A stretch of DNA of 64,000 bases, taken from G965215225 sp965215225. GTDB lineage: Bacteria > Pseudomonadota > Gammaproteobacteria > CBDBNL01 > JAAOII01. Each line of letters starts with the position of its first letter. Position 1 is the stretch's first letter. This document shows positions 24,180 through 33,466 of this stretch, piece by piece. Where the stretch lies: assembly GCA_965215225.1 (NCBI GenBank), contig OZ244039.1, forward strand, positions 868,001-932,000. Reading direction: 5' to 3'. A model generated the notes under the pieces. The model saw only the letters and a program-made list of their open reading frames with translations. It was not told the origin of the DNA and did no database searches. Made by a program: the position numbers and the translations under genes.

Positions 24180-24706
24180 CTACTGAGATTCTGTCTAATA
24201 ATAACTAGCAGTATGCGATAGGGGGGCTTTGCGGCAGTTATGCGGCCGGCCTGGTTTTTCTTGTAGTCATAGTGGATCTGCCAGAGATCCTGAGTTAGAG
24301 AAACTATTCTGCCTTGGGCATCTCGCTTTGCCGCGAACGGCTGATGAGGATTGGGTTCTTGTTTTAACCAGTATTGTAGATTATCGGCAGGGAAAGGGAT
24401 TCCCGTTTTCTCAGCTAAGAGCCTATTGATTTCGATTAGGTTTCTATATTCTTGTCCTTCCACTCTCAGATTAAACTGCCCCGAAGTCTTGCTTAGTCTG
24501 GCAAATTCGCCAGTGATAATACCAGAGAGTTGGACTTCATAGTCTTCTCCTTGTTGTTCCCACCTTAATAAGCCATTTCTAATTTGTTGATCATCTCGGT
24601 AGTTTACTTTCGCTTCAAGAATCCAACTGTCAGTCGGCTCTTCTTCAACAGGTTGAAAAGAGGCGCAGGCAGCTAGAACTAGATAAAGGCTCAGCCATAG
24701 CCTCAT
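24176..24706 (-). CDS. lolB: Outer-membrane lipoprotein receptor LolB
   Basis: LolB is itself an outer-membrane lipoprotein. It accepts lipoproteins from LolA and inserts them into the outer membrane, fitting the many lipoproteins in this window. The signal is short (MRLWLSLYLVLAACAS, lipobox LAAC). The body shows the LolB pattern WILEAKVNYRDDQQIRNGLLRWEQQG, the segment TGIPFPADNLQYWLKQEPNP (like the usual LPVxxLxYWLxGxPxP) and a terminal LWQIHYDYK region. At 176 residues it is slightly short. Its start overlaps the gshA stop by 4 bases. Confidence 0.83.
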   Translation of the reverse strand: MRLWLSLYLVLAACASFQPVEEEPTDSWILEAKVNYRDDQQIRNGLLRWEQQGEDYEVQLSGIITGEFARLSKTSGQFNLRVEGQEYRNLIEINRLLAEKTGIPFPADNLQYWLKQEPNPHQPFAAKRDAQGRIVSLTQDLWQIHYDYKKNQAGRITAAKPPYRILLVIIRQNLSS

Positions 24707-26280
24707 GATAGTTTTGCTTGTTCTTGTTGTGTGCCAAGATAAGAAGCCATAAAGTCATCAAAACTCCCCTTACTGGCTCTTTCTAGTTCGAGCTGCTTGA
24801 GGTGAGATTCTTGAGCGATTTGAGCTAGGGCTTCTTCTTGGTTATTATCAAGTCGATAGTGTTTTTTATGCTGGGCTGCCAGCTGACACATAGCACTAAT
24901 GAAGTCTTGCCCATTGGCTTTTGCCCGGTCTATTAGCCGTTTGGCTGGTAACAAATTGGTATTGGTCAATTTTTCTATTTGCTTGTTAAGGACAAGGCTA
25001 TATTGCAAGCTCTGGTTGCTGGAGAGTCTCTCAAGAGTTTCAGCAAGTGGCATCATAGAATTGAGTAGATCTAATCCGACCTGAGCCAACTGCTCATTAG
25101 ACCTCTCATCTTTCAGAGATCCTGTTGCTATGTTCATATTATTCATTAGTATCTTTTCATCTAAGCAGCGAATATGATGACATTCTGAGACATCTACTTT
25201 GGGACTAGGTGTGAGAGAACAATAACAAAATAGCAACTGGAGAAATAATAGCTGTTCCTCGGCTATGCCAAAAGGGAGAAAGGGGTCTAGGTCAAGATTG
25301 CGTATTTCAAGATATTCCACTCCATGAGAAGCCAACATATCAATCGTTTTTTCGGTGAAGTCTCTATTTGCCTTGGGTCTTATAGAAGCATAGTATTCAT
25401 TCTCTACTTGAAGTTCATTGGCATTTAGCTGCTGATACTCGCCATTGATTTTAATTCCTGCCTTCACATAGTTTGGGTTGCTAGTAGATAGCATTTTGCG
25501 CATGGTGGCAAGATAGTCTCCTAGGGTATTAAAACATAAGGGTAGTTCATCTTGGTAAAGATTGGTATAGCCTAACCGACTCATTCTCAGGCAAGTAGAG
25601 AAAGGGTGAATATAGCTGGACTTGCCGAAGGGTTTTAGGAAGCTAGGGATAGACCTTTGATTAAGAAAGCTCTTGTCTATCAAAGGGGAAGCGCCAAACA
25701 GATAGTTCACTAACCAAGAGAGCCTTATATAGTTGCGCATGATGTGAAAATAGAGTTCGTCCTTTGATAGATCTTCCCCTAATAGCTCTCTTCTCATCTC
25801 AACAAAATCGGCAGAAAGGGAGAAGTTAAAGTGAATTCCGGCGATGGTTTGCATCATCTTGCCATATCTTAATGCTAGTCCTCTGCGGTAGATATGGCGG
25901 ATACGGCCAGGATGGGAACTGCCATACTCTGCTATTTTTATAGCTGTGCTGTTTGTTATCATTGGTGGCATGCTGGCAGGCCAGATGATTTCCTCTCCTA
26001 TGTGATGGTTGATATAGCCATGGATCCGAGCCATAAAGTCCATCAGTTGGTCGATTTGGCTAAAAGGGGGCGACACTATTTCCAATAGGGATTCGGTAAA
26101 GTCGGTTGTGATATAAGGGTGGGTGAGGGCAGAACCAAGAGAGTGAGGGTGGGGGCTGATAGCTATCTTGCCATCTTGAGAGGCGCGCATGGATTCTTTC
26201 TCTAAGCCACAAAGGAACATCTTCTCTGGTGACAGTTCTATATTTTGAACTAATTTTGAGATGAATCTTTTGTGGTTCAT
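24703..26280 (-). CDS. gshA: Glutamate--cysteine ligase
   Basis: GshA joins glutamate and cysteine in the first step of glutathione synthesis. The sequence is of the gammaproteobacterial type: CGLEKESMRASQDGKIAISPHPHSLGSALTHPYITTDFTESLLE near the N-terminus, GSSHPGRIRHIYRRGLALRYGKMMQTIAGIHFNFS, and VEYLEIRNLDLDPFLPFGI. I chose ATG 26280 (MNHKRFISKL), which overlaps the ubiB stop as ATGA, rather than the upstream ATG at 26334 inside ubiB. This gives 525 residues, close to the E. coli length. It is the third gene of ubiE-ubiB-gshA-lolB. Confidence 0.96.
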   Translation of the reverse strand: MNHKRFISKLVQNIELSPEKMFLCGLEKESMRASQDGKIAISPHPHSLGSALTHPYITTDFTESLLEIVSPPFSQIDQLMDFMARIHGYINHHIGEEIIWPASMPPMITNSTAIKIAEYGSSHPGRIRHIYRRGLALRYGKMMQTIAGIHFNFSLSADFVEMRRELLGEDLSKDELYFHIMRNYIRLSWLVNYLFGASPLIDKSFLNQRSIPSFLKPFGKSSYIHPFSTCLRMSRLGYTNLYQDELPLCFNTLGDYLATMRKMLSTSNPNYVKAGIKINGEYQQLNANELQVENEYYASIRPKANRDFTEKTIDMLASHGVEYLEIRNLDLDPFLPFGIAEEQLLFLQLLFCYCSLTPSPKVDVSECHHIRCLDEKILMNNMNIATGSLKDERSNEQLAQVGLDLLNSMMPLAETLERLSSNQSLQYSLVLNKQIEKLTNTNLLPAKRLIDRAKANGQDFISAMCQLAAQHKKHYRLDNNQEEALAQIAQESHLKQLELERASKGSFDDFMASYLGTQQEQAKLS

Positions 26281-27845
26281 AGTCCTAGCAAGATATAGCC
26301 CAGGCTTGCCAGTAGAATAATTCCTCCGCCCCATAAGAACCTATTTCTTTTTTGGATAGCCTTATGCAACTTAGCATTTTCCTCTTTTAGCTGCTGTCGT
26401 TTGAGAAAGCGGTTTGTATCTTCCAACAGCATTAAAGCATCGGCGGCCAGATCCGGCCCTCTAATCAGCAGCTCGGGATAGCTTCGCTTAGCATTTTTTA
26501 CTAGATGGCGAACACTTGTCTCATTTTTATACCAGCCGACCAGATGAGGCTTAGCCGTTTCCCATACATTGAGCTGGGGATAAAGCTGTCTTCCAAGTCC
26601 TTCAACATTAATGAGAGTCTTCTGTAATAGTAAGAGTTGTGGTTGAACTTCCATATTAAATGTGCGGGCGGTGTGGAGCAGTTGACTAAGAACCTTACCG
26701 AAAGAGATTTCGCTTAAGGACTTAGCAAATATGGGTTCGCATACTCCTCTGATGGCTGCTTCTAATCTCTCCACTCTTGTTTCGCGCTGGACCCAGCCAC
26801 AGCGAATATGTAGTTCGGCGACCCGCCTATAGTCGCGGTTGAAGAAAGACAGGAAATTCAAAGCAAGATATTTTTTATCTGTTTCAGAGAGAGAGCCCAT
26901 GATACCAAAATCAACTCCTTTGTAAATTGGATTCTCAGGGTCTTTGACATCTATGAATATATTGCCGGGATGCATATCCGCGTGAAAGAAAGAGTCGCGA
27001 AAAACCTGAGTAAAGAAGATTTCCACGCCTTTTTCTGCCAACCTGCGCATATTTACCTTTGCTTTTTTGAGTTCATCTATTTTATTGATATTGATTCCGC
27101 TGATTCTCTCCATAGTTAACACATCCTTAGAGGTATATTCCCAGTAGATCTTAGGGACCACGAGAAAGTCTGAATTAGGAAAATTGCGCTTAAGATGGCA
27201 AGCATTGGCTCCTTCTTGTTGCATATTTAGCTCCTGGGCCAAAGTATATTCAAACTCCCCAATGACCTCTTCTAGTCTTAACCTATGGGCATCACTAAAA
27301 AGCGAATTAATAAGGGAGGCAAGCAGATAGAGAAGCGAGATATCCTTTTTTATGATAGGCTGAATATTTGGCTTGATGACCTTTACCGCCACTTCCTCTC
27401 TTTCTTTTTTCAAGATGGCGAAGTGAACCTGAGCTACAGATGCAGATGCAGCTGGGACGTCATCGAATTGAGAAAAGAATATACTGAGGTCGCCGCCAAG
27501 TGATCTAGTGATGGTTTGCTTTATCTGATTGGTGTCAGAAGGAGGGACTCTATCTTGAAGATAGGAGAGTTCAGCTACCATTTCTTTTGATAGTAGGTCT
27601 ACTCTGGTGGAAAGAATCTGACCAAATTTAATGAAGATAGGTCCCAATTCCTCAAGAGATTTTCGCAAGGCTCTTTCTTTGGGTATTTTCTTCCCCAAAG
27701 CCCAACCTAAGCCAATAAGAACAAAGACGAGAAGATAGGGGAATATCCAAATAGGATTTTTGGGGAAAGAAGTCCTAGTAAGAAACCTACCCAGATCATA
27801 TTTAATGCAGATGAATAGAATCTTGAATAGGCGAAAGGTTCTCAA
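26277..27845 (-). CDS. ubiB: Ubiquinone biosynthesis atypical kinase/ATPase UbiB
   Basis: UbiB is a membrane-bound ABC1/ADCK-type protein kinase-like ATPase needed for ubiquinone synthesis. The KxGQ signature is present as FIKFGQILSTRVDLL, followed by AASASVAQVHFAILK and the HADMHPGNIFIDV metal/ATP site with GVDFGIMGSL. A C-terminal hydrophobic segment (GGGIILLASLGYILLGL) anchors the protein. The 522-residue length is normal. It overlaps ubiE by 4 bases upstream and gshA downstream. Confidence 0.96.
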   Translation of the reverse strand: MRTFRLFKILFICIKYDLGRFLTRTSFPKNPIWIFPYLLVFVLIGLGWALGKKIPKERALRKSLEELGPIFIKFGQILSTRVDLLSKEMVAELSYLQDRVPPSDTNQIKQTITRSLGGDLSIFFSQFDDVPAASASVAQVHFAILKKEREEVAVKVIKPNIQPIIKKDISLLYLLASLINSLFSDAHRLRLEEVIGEFEYTLAQELNMQQEGANACHLKRNFPNSDFLVVPKIYWEYTSKDVLTMERISGININKIDELKKAKVNMRRLAEKGVEIFFTQVFRDSFFHADMHPGNIFIDVKDPENPIYKGVDFGIMGSLSETDKKYLALNFLSFFNRDYRRVAELHIRCGWVQRETRVERLEAAIRGVCEPIFAKSLSEISFGKVLSQLLHTARTFNMEVQPQLLLLQKTLINVEGLGRQLYPQLNVWETAKPHLVGWYKNETSVRHLVKNAKRSYPELLIRGPDLAADALMLLEDTNRFLKRQQLKEENAKLHKAIQKRNRFLWGGGIILLASLGYILLGL

Positions 27846-28579
27846 GGCTTTACTCCGTTATGAACCGCTACTATACCCATGCTGAGATTGTGATAGTGGC
27901 AGTTAATGAAACCAGCTTCTTCCATCATTTGCTTTAAAGAATCCTGAGAGGGATGCATCCTTATAGACTCAACCAAATATCTATAACTGGATTCATCTTT
28001 TGCTATCAGCTTTCCCAAGGCTGGGATAACGGTAAAGGAGTAGGTGTTATAGAGGGATGACCAATGGACAGGACGAGAGAACTCTAGGATGAGTAGCTGT
28101 CCGCCAGACACCAGCTTGTCATAAATGGATTTCAGTGCTTTAGCCTTATTTGTCATATTACGCAAACCAAAGCTTAGGCAGGCTATGTTAATAGTCTTGT
28201 CGGCTAGATTCGGCTCTTCGGTATTTTCTTGGACAAAGCGGACTCTGTCAATAATGCCAGCATTGAGGAATCTCTTTTTTGCTAATCTTAACATAGCAGG
28301 GTTGGAGTCGCTCACTATTAGTTCGCCATAATGAGGGAAGGTCTGAGCAATGAGCAGGGCAATGTCACCACTGCCACTGGCAAAATCCGCCAGCCTATCG
28401 CCAGGCCTAGTCTGTATCAGAGTAATTAGAGTTTTTTTCCATAGGCGATGAATACCCAATGACATCAGATCATTCATCAAGTCATAATTAGCTGCCACTG
28501 AAGAAAAAACCTGCTGGACCCTTACCGACTTTTCTTGTGGGCTTATCCAGCTGAATCCAAAGTGTGTTTTTTGTTTCAT
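27842..28579 (-). CDS. ubiE: Ubiquinone/menaquinone C-methyltransferase UbiE
   Basis: UbiE is the SAM-dependent C-methyltransferase of quinone synthesis. Motif I is LADFASGSGDIALLIAQ. The family segments VFSSVAANYDLMNDLMSLGIHRLWK, INIACLSFGLRNMTN and LLILEFSRP are clear. I chose ATG 28579 (MKQKTHFGFSWI), giving 245 residues. The longer form from 28621 would add a hydrophobic stretch unlike the family. It heads the ubiE-ubiB-gshA-lolB operon. Confidence 0.95.
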   Translation of the reverse strand: MKQKTHFGFSWISPQEKSVRVQQVFSSVAANYDLMNDLMSLGIHRLWKKTLITLIQTRPGDRLADFASGSGDIALLIAQTFPHYGELIVSDSNPAMLRLAKKRFLNAGIIDRVRFVQENTEEPNLADKTINIACLSFGLRNMTNKAKALKSIYDKLVSGGQLLILEFSRPVHWSSLYNTYSFTVIPALGKLIAKDESSYRYLVESIRMHPSQDSLKQMMEEAGFINCHYHNLSMGIVAVHNGVKP

Positions 28580-28743
28580 AAAAATAGAGACTATAAAACA
28601 AATTATACTAAAACTCGCCACTGCTAGTTGGAACTTGCTCTTTGGTTTAATAGAGGGAGAGGTTATTTTTTTATTTAGTAGCCCTATATTCTGAACTTAT
28701 GGAGAAGGGAGCTTACGGTTTATTTTAACAACTGGAAGTGTCT

Positions 28744-31700
28744 ATGAAATTTTTACTTAAAAAAATCTACTTTTTGTTCATCTTCTTCTGTCTATTGAAT
28801 GGATGTACTGATGGACAAAGGGATGAATATTCTTATTCTTTTACCTCCTCATCTTCTCAACCAACTATGGTTTCTCCAACAAAGTTCAACACCCCTTCTT
28901 ATGTTGCCAACTTTACTACTGAGGAATTGGATCTATTAAGCCTTTCTTGTAAATTCGCTAATACTTCTGATTTTCTTATGGGAGACTATCAAGATGGATT
29001 TGCAAGCTGTGAGCTGCCAACGGGAAATTTAACCGATGGAGCCATTCGACTAATAACTCAGTTTTGTAGTCGCGATGGCACATGTGATGAATATGACTTT
29101 GTTGTCATAAAGGACACCGAAGGCCCTGGCATTCGGCTATTGTCAAATCAGACGGAGATTGAATCCAAAATGCTTTTTGCAATCTATGATGCCTACTCGG
29201 AGATCACCGAGGTTTTCTATATTATGGATAACAGCAAAAAGCAAATGGATAAGGATGGTGATACTTATGTTCTTACCATGCCAACTGATACTCCTACTGG
29301 AATGCATAGGTTGATTGTAACTGCAATGGATGAACTTAATAATATGGCGGAATATAAGCACAGCCTTCTTATGCTAAAAGACGAGCCTTCTCTTAGTCTT
29401 ACTTCTTCGCTTCAAACGAGTGAACCCTTCTATAGGGTTGAGGCAAGCTTAGATTCTGGCAGCTATCTCGGAGACTATAGCGGGTCTTGTTCCATTGATG
29501 GCATGTCCCAACCTATTGAGATTCACGACAGTTCGTTGTCTTGTAATGGGATTCCTTTAAGTCTAGGACCTCATAAACTGGTTATTTCTCTTAGCACAGA
29601 TTATGAGATGGAATATAGGTTTGAATTTGATATTTCTCGTACTGAGCTATTGAACCAAGATCCATATCTATATCTCACCAGCGCAAATAGAACTGAAGGA
29701 AATTTTTATAACCTAACAGCTCGTATAGAAAGGGGAGCGGGTTTTTATGAAGGCTGGTGTATTCTAGAGAGCCAGAATGTTGAGGCAAATCTAATCGACA
29801 AGAGCCTTAATTGCTTATTGAACTTCACTGGTTTCGAAGCGGGCGAATGGAATGTGGGTGTTTATTTACAAGGGAATAATTTGTATCAGCAGGATTTTGT
29901 GATAACAAAATCTCATGGCGAAGCTGGCGAAAACACAATAGACCCGAATGAACCGGGAGAGAATACCAACAATTCGGCCAATGAAGCAGTCTTTGGTGCT
30001 TCTTTCGGTCCTTCTTTGACATTGACTAGCGCGAATCGAACTAATGAGAATTTTTACAATCTAACCATGGAGCTAAATGAGGGCAGTTATGAGGTATGGT
30101 GCAGCATAGGGGACACAAGATTGTCTGCTCAACTGATAGATGACCAGCTTAGTTGTGTTCTTGATCTGGGTTCATTTTCTGATGGGGAGTTGCTTGTAAA
30201 TGTTTCTTTACAAACAGAGGCAAGACATACCTATAGACAAACTATCTTTCTGATTAAAGACACTAGGCCTCCATTTGTAGCAGAGTATGAACACCAGAGT
30301 TTTTATAACCAAACTGATTTCTTCCTTGACTTTTTTGTAGTGGATCAGTATGGTTCGGTTAGTGGCTTAGTTGGGTTTTATGGTGATAATCAAACTGTTG
30401 AAGGCTTTGAGGTGAGCGAGTCCATCTGGCGTATTTATATTGATGGCGATTACTTGGTTCATGGGAGTAATCAGATTAGACTTAAGGTGCAAGATGACTT
30501 GGGGAATGAATATACTGGCTATCATAAGGTGGCGTTTCTTAGGGAACAGTTTGAATTAAGATTTACCTATTCTCACTTGGTAAGAGGCAATCCAGTTGGG
30601 ACTATCACAGGAAATACCAATTTTGTAACTCCTTTGAAAACTGTCCATTGTTGGACAGAGATAAATCGCTATTATGGTAATCCTCCCCAGGTTGGCAGAG
30701 TGATAGATAATAGTTTTAGTTGTGAGAATCTAGTCTTTATCCCAAATAGAGCCAATCAAATTGTTGAGATTAGGGTCTGTGATATCTATGATACTTGTAT
30801 CACTCATATCACGGTTATAAATCATGACTCGCGCAAACCCATAGCCCATTCGTTTCATCAGCCTCCTACCACTTCCTATTATAAGAATTGCTTAATTGAG
30901 GAGGCGGCTAAGGCTTCATCTCAATGTATTCTTGCGACACGAGGTGATTCTGATTCAAACTCAACTATGCTTTACCGTCTGGCTGAGCGGGCAATTTTCC
31001 CTGAGCCTAGGCATATTCTCTTGAATCAAAGTACTGTTGAGTTAGATAACCTTAATGTTTCTGACCTTCGTAGGCTGAACGATTACAGGATTGATTATGT
31101 GAGTGTGGATTTAAGCGATGATGAAGATTTTGTTTTTCCAAATTACCATGCTACTTCTGCTGCTGAGCTTAATATTACCTATAGCTATACTCAGCTTGAT
31201 TGCAAGCGAGATAATGAAAATTGCGATGGAAGCAAGAAGAATAACTACTTCACTAATCGTCCTATCCCCCATAAAGAAGTGATTGAAGGGGGAAACAAAA
31301 TCAGAGTAGTCATTCCCTTTATCAATGAGTATCTCAATTCTCCCAATAAGCCACCTTGGTTTCTTGCCTCAGCAAATACCATTCATCGCATAGATCTACT
31401 AGCCTGTGATAAGGCAGGGAATTGTCGTGAGTTGGTTGTTCATTTTCGGATACTGGTGTCTTTCGATGCGCCAGTCATAATGGAAGAAGAATTGCCTGTC
31501 AGCACCTATAGGATACTCAACAATAGAATGATTAGAGATACAGTCTTGGTAACTAAAAAATGGACCATCATTAACCCCACCTCCGCAGATATCTGGTATA
31601 GGTTTGTTGATGAAATGCCAACAGAGGTTCAAGTCGATTATGCCAGCTATAGAAAAGTGAATGCCTGGCAACCAAGATACTATGGCGAAAGAGTATCTGA

Positions 31701-32325
31701 TTGTAGAGTATCCTATCTACCTTTTAATCAGGTTAGATATAGCTGGACAGTGAATTACGAATTGGAAGAATTTTTTGGCGAGATAACGAGGTTCTATGGA
31801 CCCGAGTCAGCTATACCTGCCAATAGCCTATTGCCATCTCCATTTTTACGCCAACAAGACTATTCAATCTATTTGTCTTTTTCTTCTTGTGCCGATCTAC
31901 ATGAATATAGAGATGTGCATCGCGCCGGGACCATTAATCATCAGGCGACAGGTTATCCGCGTAATGAAATAGTCAATGAACGGCATCGCAGCCAGACAAG
32001 AACTATGAATTTTCATGATTTGCGCGGGTTGGATGGGTTTAGCTATGACTTTGAATCCTATCGCCTATTGGCTGCTGGACATAATCACACTGTTGAATAT
32101 CGTGAGACCTTTCCTTTGGATCTTGCCTATATAGATATTAGTGAGGATAGTCTTCCTCTACCACCAAATTATATTGGCCGACTAGAATACCCAAGAACCA
32201 TCTTCAGCCATCTGACCAATAGTATTCGCCTTGGCTATACTTTGGATAGCCAAGATGAACATTTGTTGGATTATGTTGGTGGCAGACGTGATTCCGTCAT
32301 GACCATGCCATATAGAGTTCAGTGA
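28744..32325 (+). CDS. Very large lipoprotein with Ig-like repeats, function unknown
   Basis: The 1193-residue protein starts at ATG 28744, five bases after a GGAAG ribosome binding site, which argues against GTG 28738. The signal ends in a lipobox (FFCLLNGCTDG), so the protein is lipidated and probably surface or outer-membrane bound. In the N-terminal half, three related ~110-residue beta-rich modules begin with LTSSLQTSEPFY, LTSANRTEGNFYNL and LTSANRTNENFYNL. Each has a cysteine pair (as in WCxxx...LSC) and resembles a bacterial Ig-like domain. The C-terminal half has no recognisable motif and contains many Tyr, Asn and Asp residues. An adhesin or matrix role is possible. I do not recognise the family. 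Confidence 0.75.
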   Translation: MKFLLKKIYFLFIFFCLLNGCTDGQRDEYSYSFTSSSSQPTMVSPTKFNTPSYVANFTTEELDLLSLSCKFANTSDFLMGDYQDGFASCELPTGNLTDGAIRLITQFCSRDGTCDEYDFVVIKDTEGPGIRLLSNQTEIESKMLFAIYDAYSEITEVFYIMDNSKKQMDKDGDTYVLTMPTDTPTGMHRLIVTAMDELNNMAEYKHSLLMLKDEPSLSLTSSLQTSEPFYRVEASLDSGSYLGDYSGSCSIDGMSQPIEIHDSSLSCNGIPLSLGPHKLVISLSTDYEMEYRFEFDISRTELLNQDPYLYLTSANRTEGNFYNLTARIERGAGFYEGWCILESQNVEANLIDKSLNCLLNFTGFEAGEWNVGVYLQGNNLYQQDFVITKSHGEAGENTIDPNEPGENTNNSANEAVFGASFGPSLTLTSANRTNENFYNLTMELNEGSYEVWCSIGDTRLSAQLIDDQLSCVLDLGSFSDGELLVNVSLQTEARHTYRQTIFLIKDTRPPFVAEYEHQSFYNQTDFFLDFFVVDQYGSVSGLVGFYGDNQTVEGFEVSESIWRIYIDGDYLVHGSNQIRLKVQDDLGNEYTGYHKVAFLREQFELRFTYSHLVRGNPVGTITGNTNFVTPLKTVHCWTEINRYYGNPPQVGRVIDNSFSCENLVFIPNRANQIVEIRVCDIYDTCITHITVINHDSRKPIAHSFHQPPTTSYYKNCLIEEAAKASSQCILATRGDSDSNSTMLYRLAERAIFPEPRHILLNQSTVELDNLNVSDLRRLNDYRIDYVSVDLSDDEDFVFPNYHATSAAELNITYSYTQLDCKRDNENCDGSKKNNYFTNRPIPHKEVIEGGNKIRVVIPFINEYLNSPNKPPWFLASANTIHRIDLLACDKAGNCRELVVHFRILVSFDAPVIMEEELPVSTYRILNNRMIRDTVLVTKKWTIINPTSADIWYRFVDEMPTEVQVDYASYRKVNAWQPRYYGERVSDCRVSYLPFNQVRYSWTVNYELEEFFGEITRFYGPESAIPANSLLPSPFLRQQDYSIYLSFSSCADLHEYRDVHRAGTINHQATGYPRNEIVNERHRSQTRTMNFHDLRGLDGFSYDFESYRLLAAGHNHTVEYRETFPLDLAYIDISEDSLPLPPNYIGRLEYPRTIFSHLTNSIRLGYTLDSQDEHLLDYVGGRRDSVMTMPYRVQ

Positions 32326-32344
32326 GAACAAACTAATCAGCTAT

Positions 32345-33406
32345 TCAATGCCCTAGGCGTTGAGAGCGGGGCCAAAATTGAACGAGAGCCTTGATAAAAG
32401 TGGCTATGGGTATAGCAAGCAGCACTCCCCAGATTCCCCACAGACTGCCGAAGATGAGAATGGCAAGAATAGTAGATACCGGATGTATATTAACTATTTC
32501 CGAAAAAAGTATGGGGACGAGAATATAGCCATCAAAAAATTGGAGAATGCCATAGGCAATGAGAATATAGAAGAACATATTCTCAGTGCCGAATTGAGCA
32601 AAGGCAATGATTCCAACCGGTATGGTGGCTAAGAGAGCACCTATGTAGGGAATGATTACTGAGAGCCCTACTATGAGGGCAAGAATGAAGTTGAAGTCTA
32701 ATCCTAGGCTGGCGAAGAGAATCCAAGAAACCCCGGCGACTATTAGTATTTCAATGAATTTACCTCTCACATAGTTAATAAACTCCTGTTTCATTTTTAT
32801 TCCCAGTTGATTCATTAGCTCCCGTTGTTTTGGTAAAAAACGGCTGAGATATCTTCCTAAAGAACCATAGTCTTTAAGAATGAAAAATACCATCACCATA
32901 ATAAGCATGGTGTAGATGACAAAGCTAACTAGGTTATTAAGTGATGAAATAGAAGAAAGAAGAATAGATTGGCCATAGTTGATAACCTGTCCCCTTAATG
33001 CTTCAACAAAAGAACGAACATCCTGTTCATCTATAAATTCGGGATAGTTCTGTGGTAGAAGATATAACCAGATGGTTGTCTGTTCCAACATACTGGGGAT
33101 GGCTTGGAGAAATTGGCTTAGTCTTTCCCACAGGAAAGGGAGGAAAAAAACCAAGGCTAGGATGGTGATTCCTAAGAACAACAGAAAGACTCCTGTGACA
33201 GCTAAAAGATGAGGGATGCCCTTTTCTTTCAGCCATAGAACCGCTTCATTAAGCAAAAAAGCAATAAAAACACTGATGAAAAAGGGTAACAGGTATTGGC
33301 CAATGAAATTAAAAAGGATTGCTATACCTAAAAAGAGCAGAATAAAGAAGCCGGATTCTTGCTCCGAGAAGTAGGTGCGATATAGTCTTGTTAAGAATTT
33401 CCACAT
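32345..33406 (-). CDS. AI-2E family transporter (PerM-like permease)
   Basis: The 353-residue protein is a polytopic membrane protein. Hydrophobic helices lie at about 20-60 (two), 65-90, 155-180, 215-240 and several near the C-terminus. The family patterns FFISVFIAFLLNEAVLWLKEKGIPHLLAV, LIVGLSVIIPYIGALLATIPVGIIAF and PILFSEIVNIHPVSTILAILIFGSLWGIWGVLLAIP are typical of the AI-2E/UPF0118 family (PerM, TqsA, YhhT). Members export signals or act as Na+/H+ antiporters, and the substrate here cannot be inferred. It converges with the large lipoprotein gene and is divergent from acuI. Confidence 0.9.
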   Translation of the reverse strand: MWKFLTRLYRTYFSEQESGFFILLFLGIAILFNFIGQYLLPFFISVFIAFLLNEAVLWLKEKGIPHLLAVTGVFLLFLGITILALVFFLPFLWERLSQFLQAIPSMLEQTTIWLYLLPQNYPEFIDEQDVRSFVEALRGQVINYGQSILLSSISSLNNLVSFVIYTMLIMVMVFFILKDYGSLGRYLSRFLPKQRELMNQLGIKMKQEFINYVRGKFIEILIVAGVSWILFASLGLDFNFILALIVGLSVIIPYIGALLATIPVGIIAFAQFGTENMFFYILIAYGILQFFDGYILVPILFSEIVNIHPVSTILAILIFGSLWGIWGVLLAIPIATFIKALVQFWPRSQRLGH

Positions 33407-33453
33407 AATTTGTCAAGTATTATATTCAGTTAGGTTTTAGGGTTATATTTTAG

Positions 33454-33459
33454 TATAAT
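33454..33459 (+). promoter_or_regulatory. Candidate -10 element of acuI-prpB-prpC
   Basis: TATAAT lies only 7 bases before the acuI ATG at 33467. No Shine-Dalgarno sequence precedes that ATG, so a transcript starting at the usual distance would be essentially leaderless. A -35 match is poor (ttaggt). Confidence 0.4.
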
Positions 33460-33466
33460 AGTTCAA

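Noticed and set aside
32360..32632. Plus-strand 90-codon ORF
   Set aside because: It lies antisense inside the AI-2E family permease gene, which has full family features.
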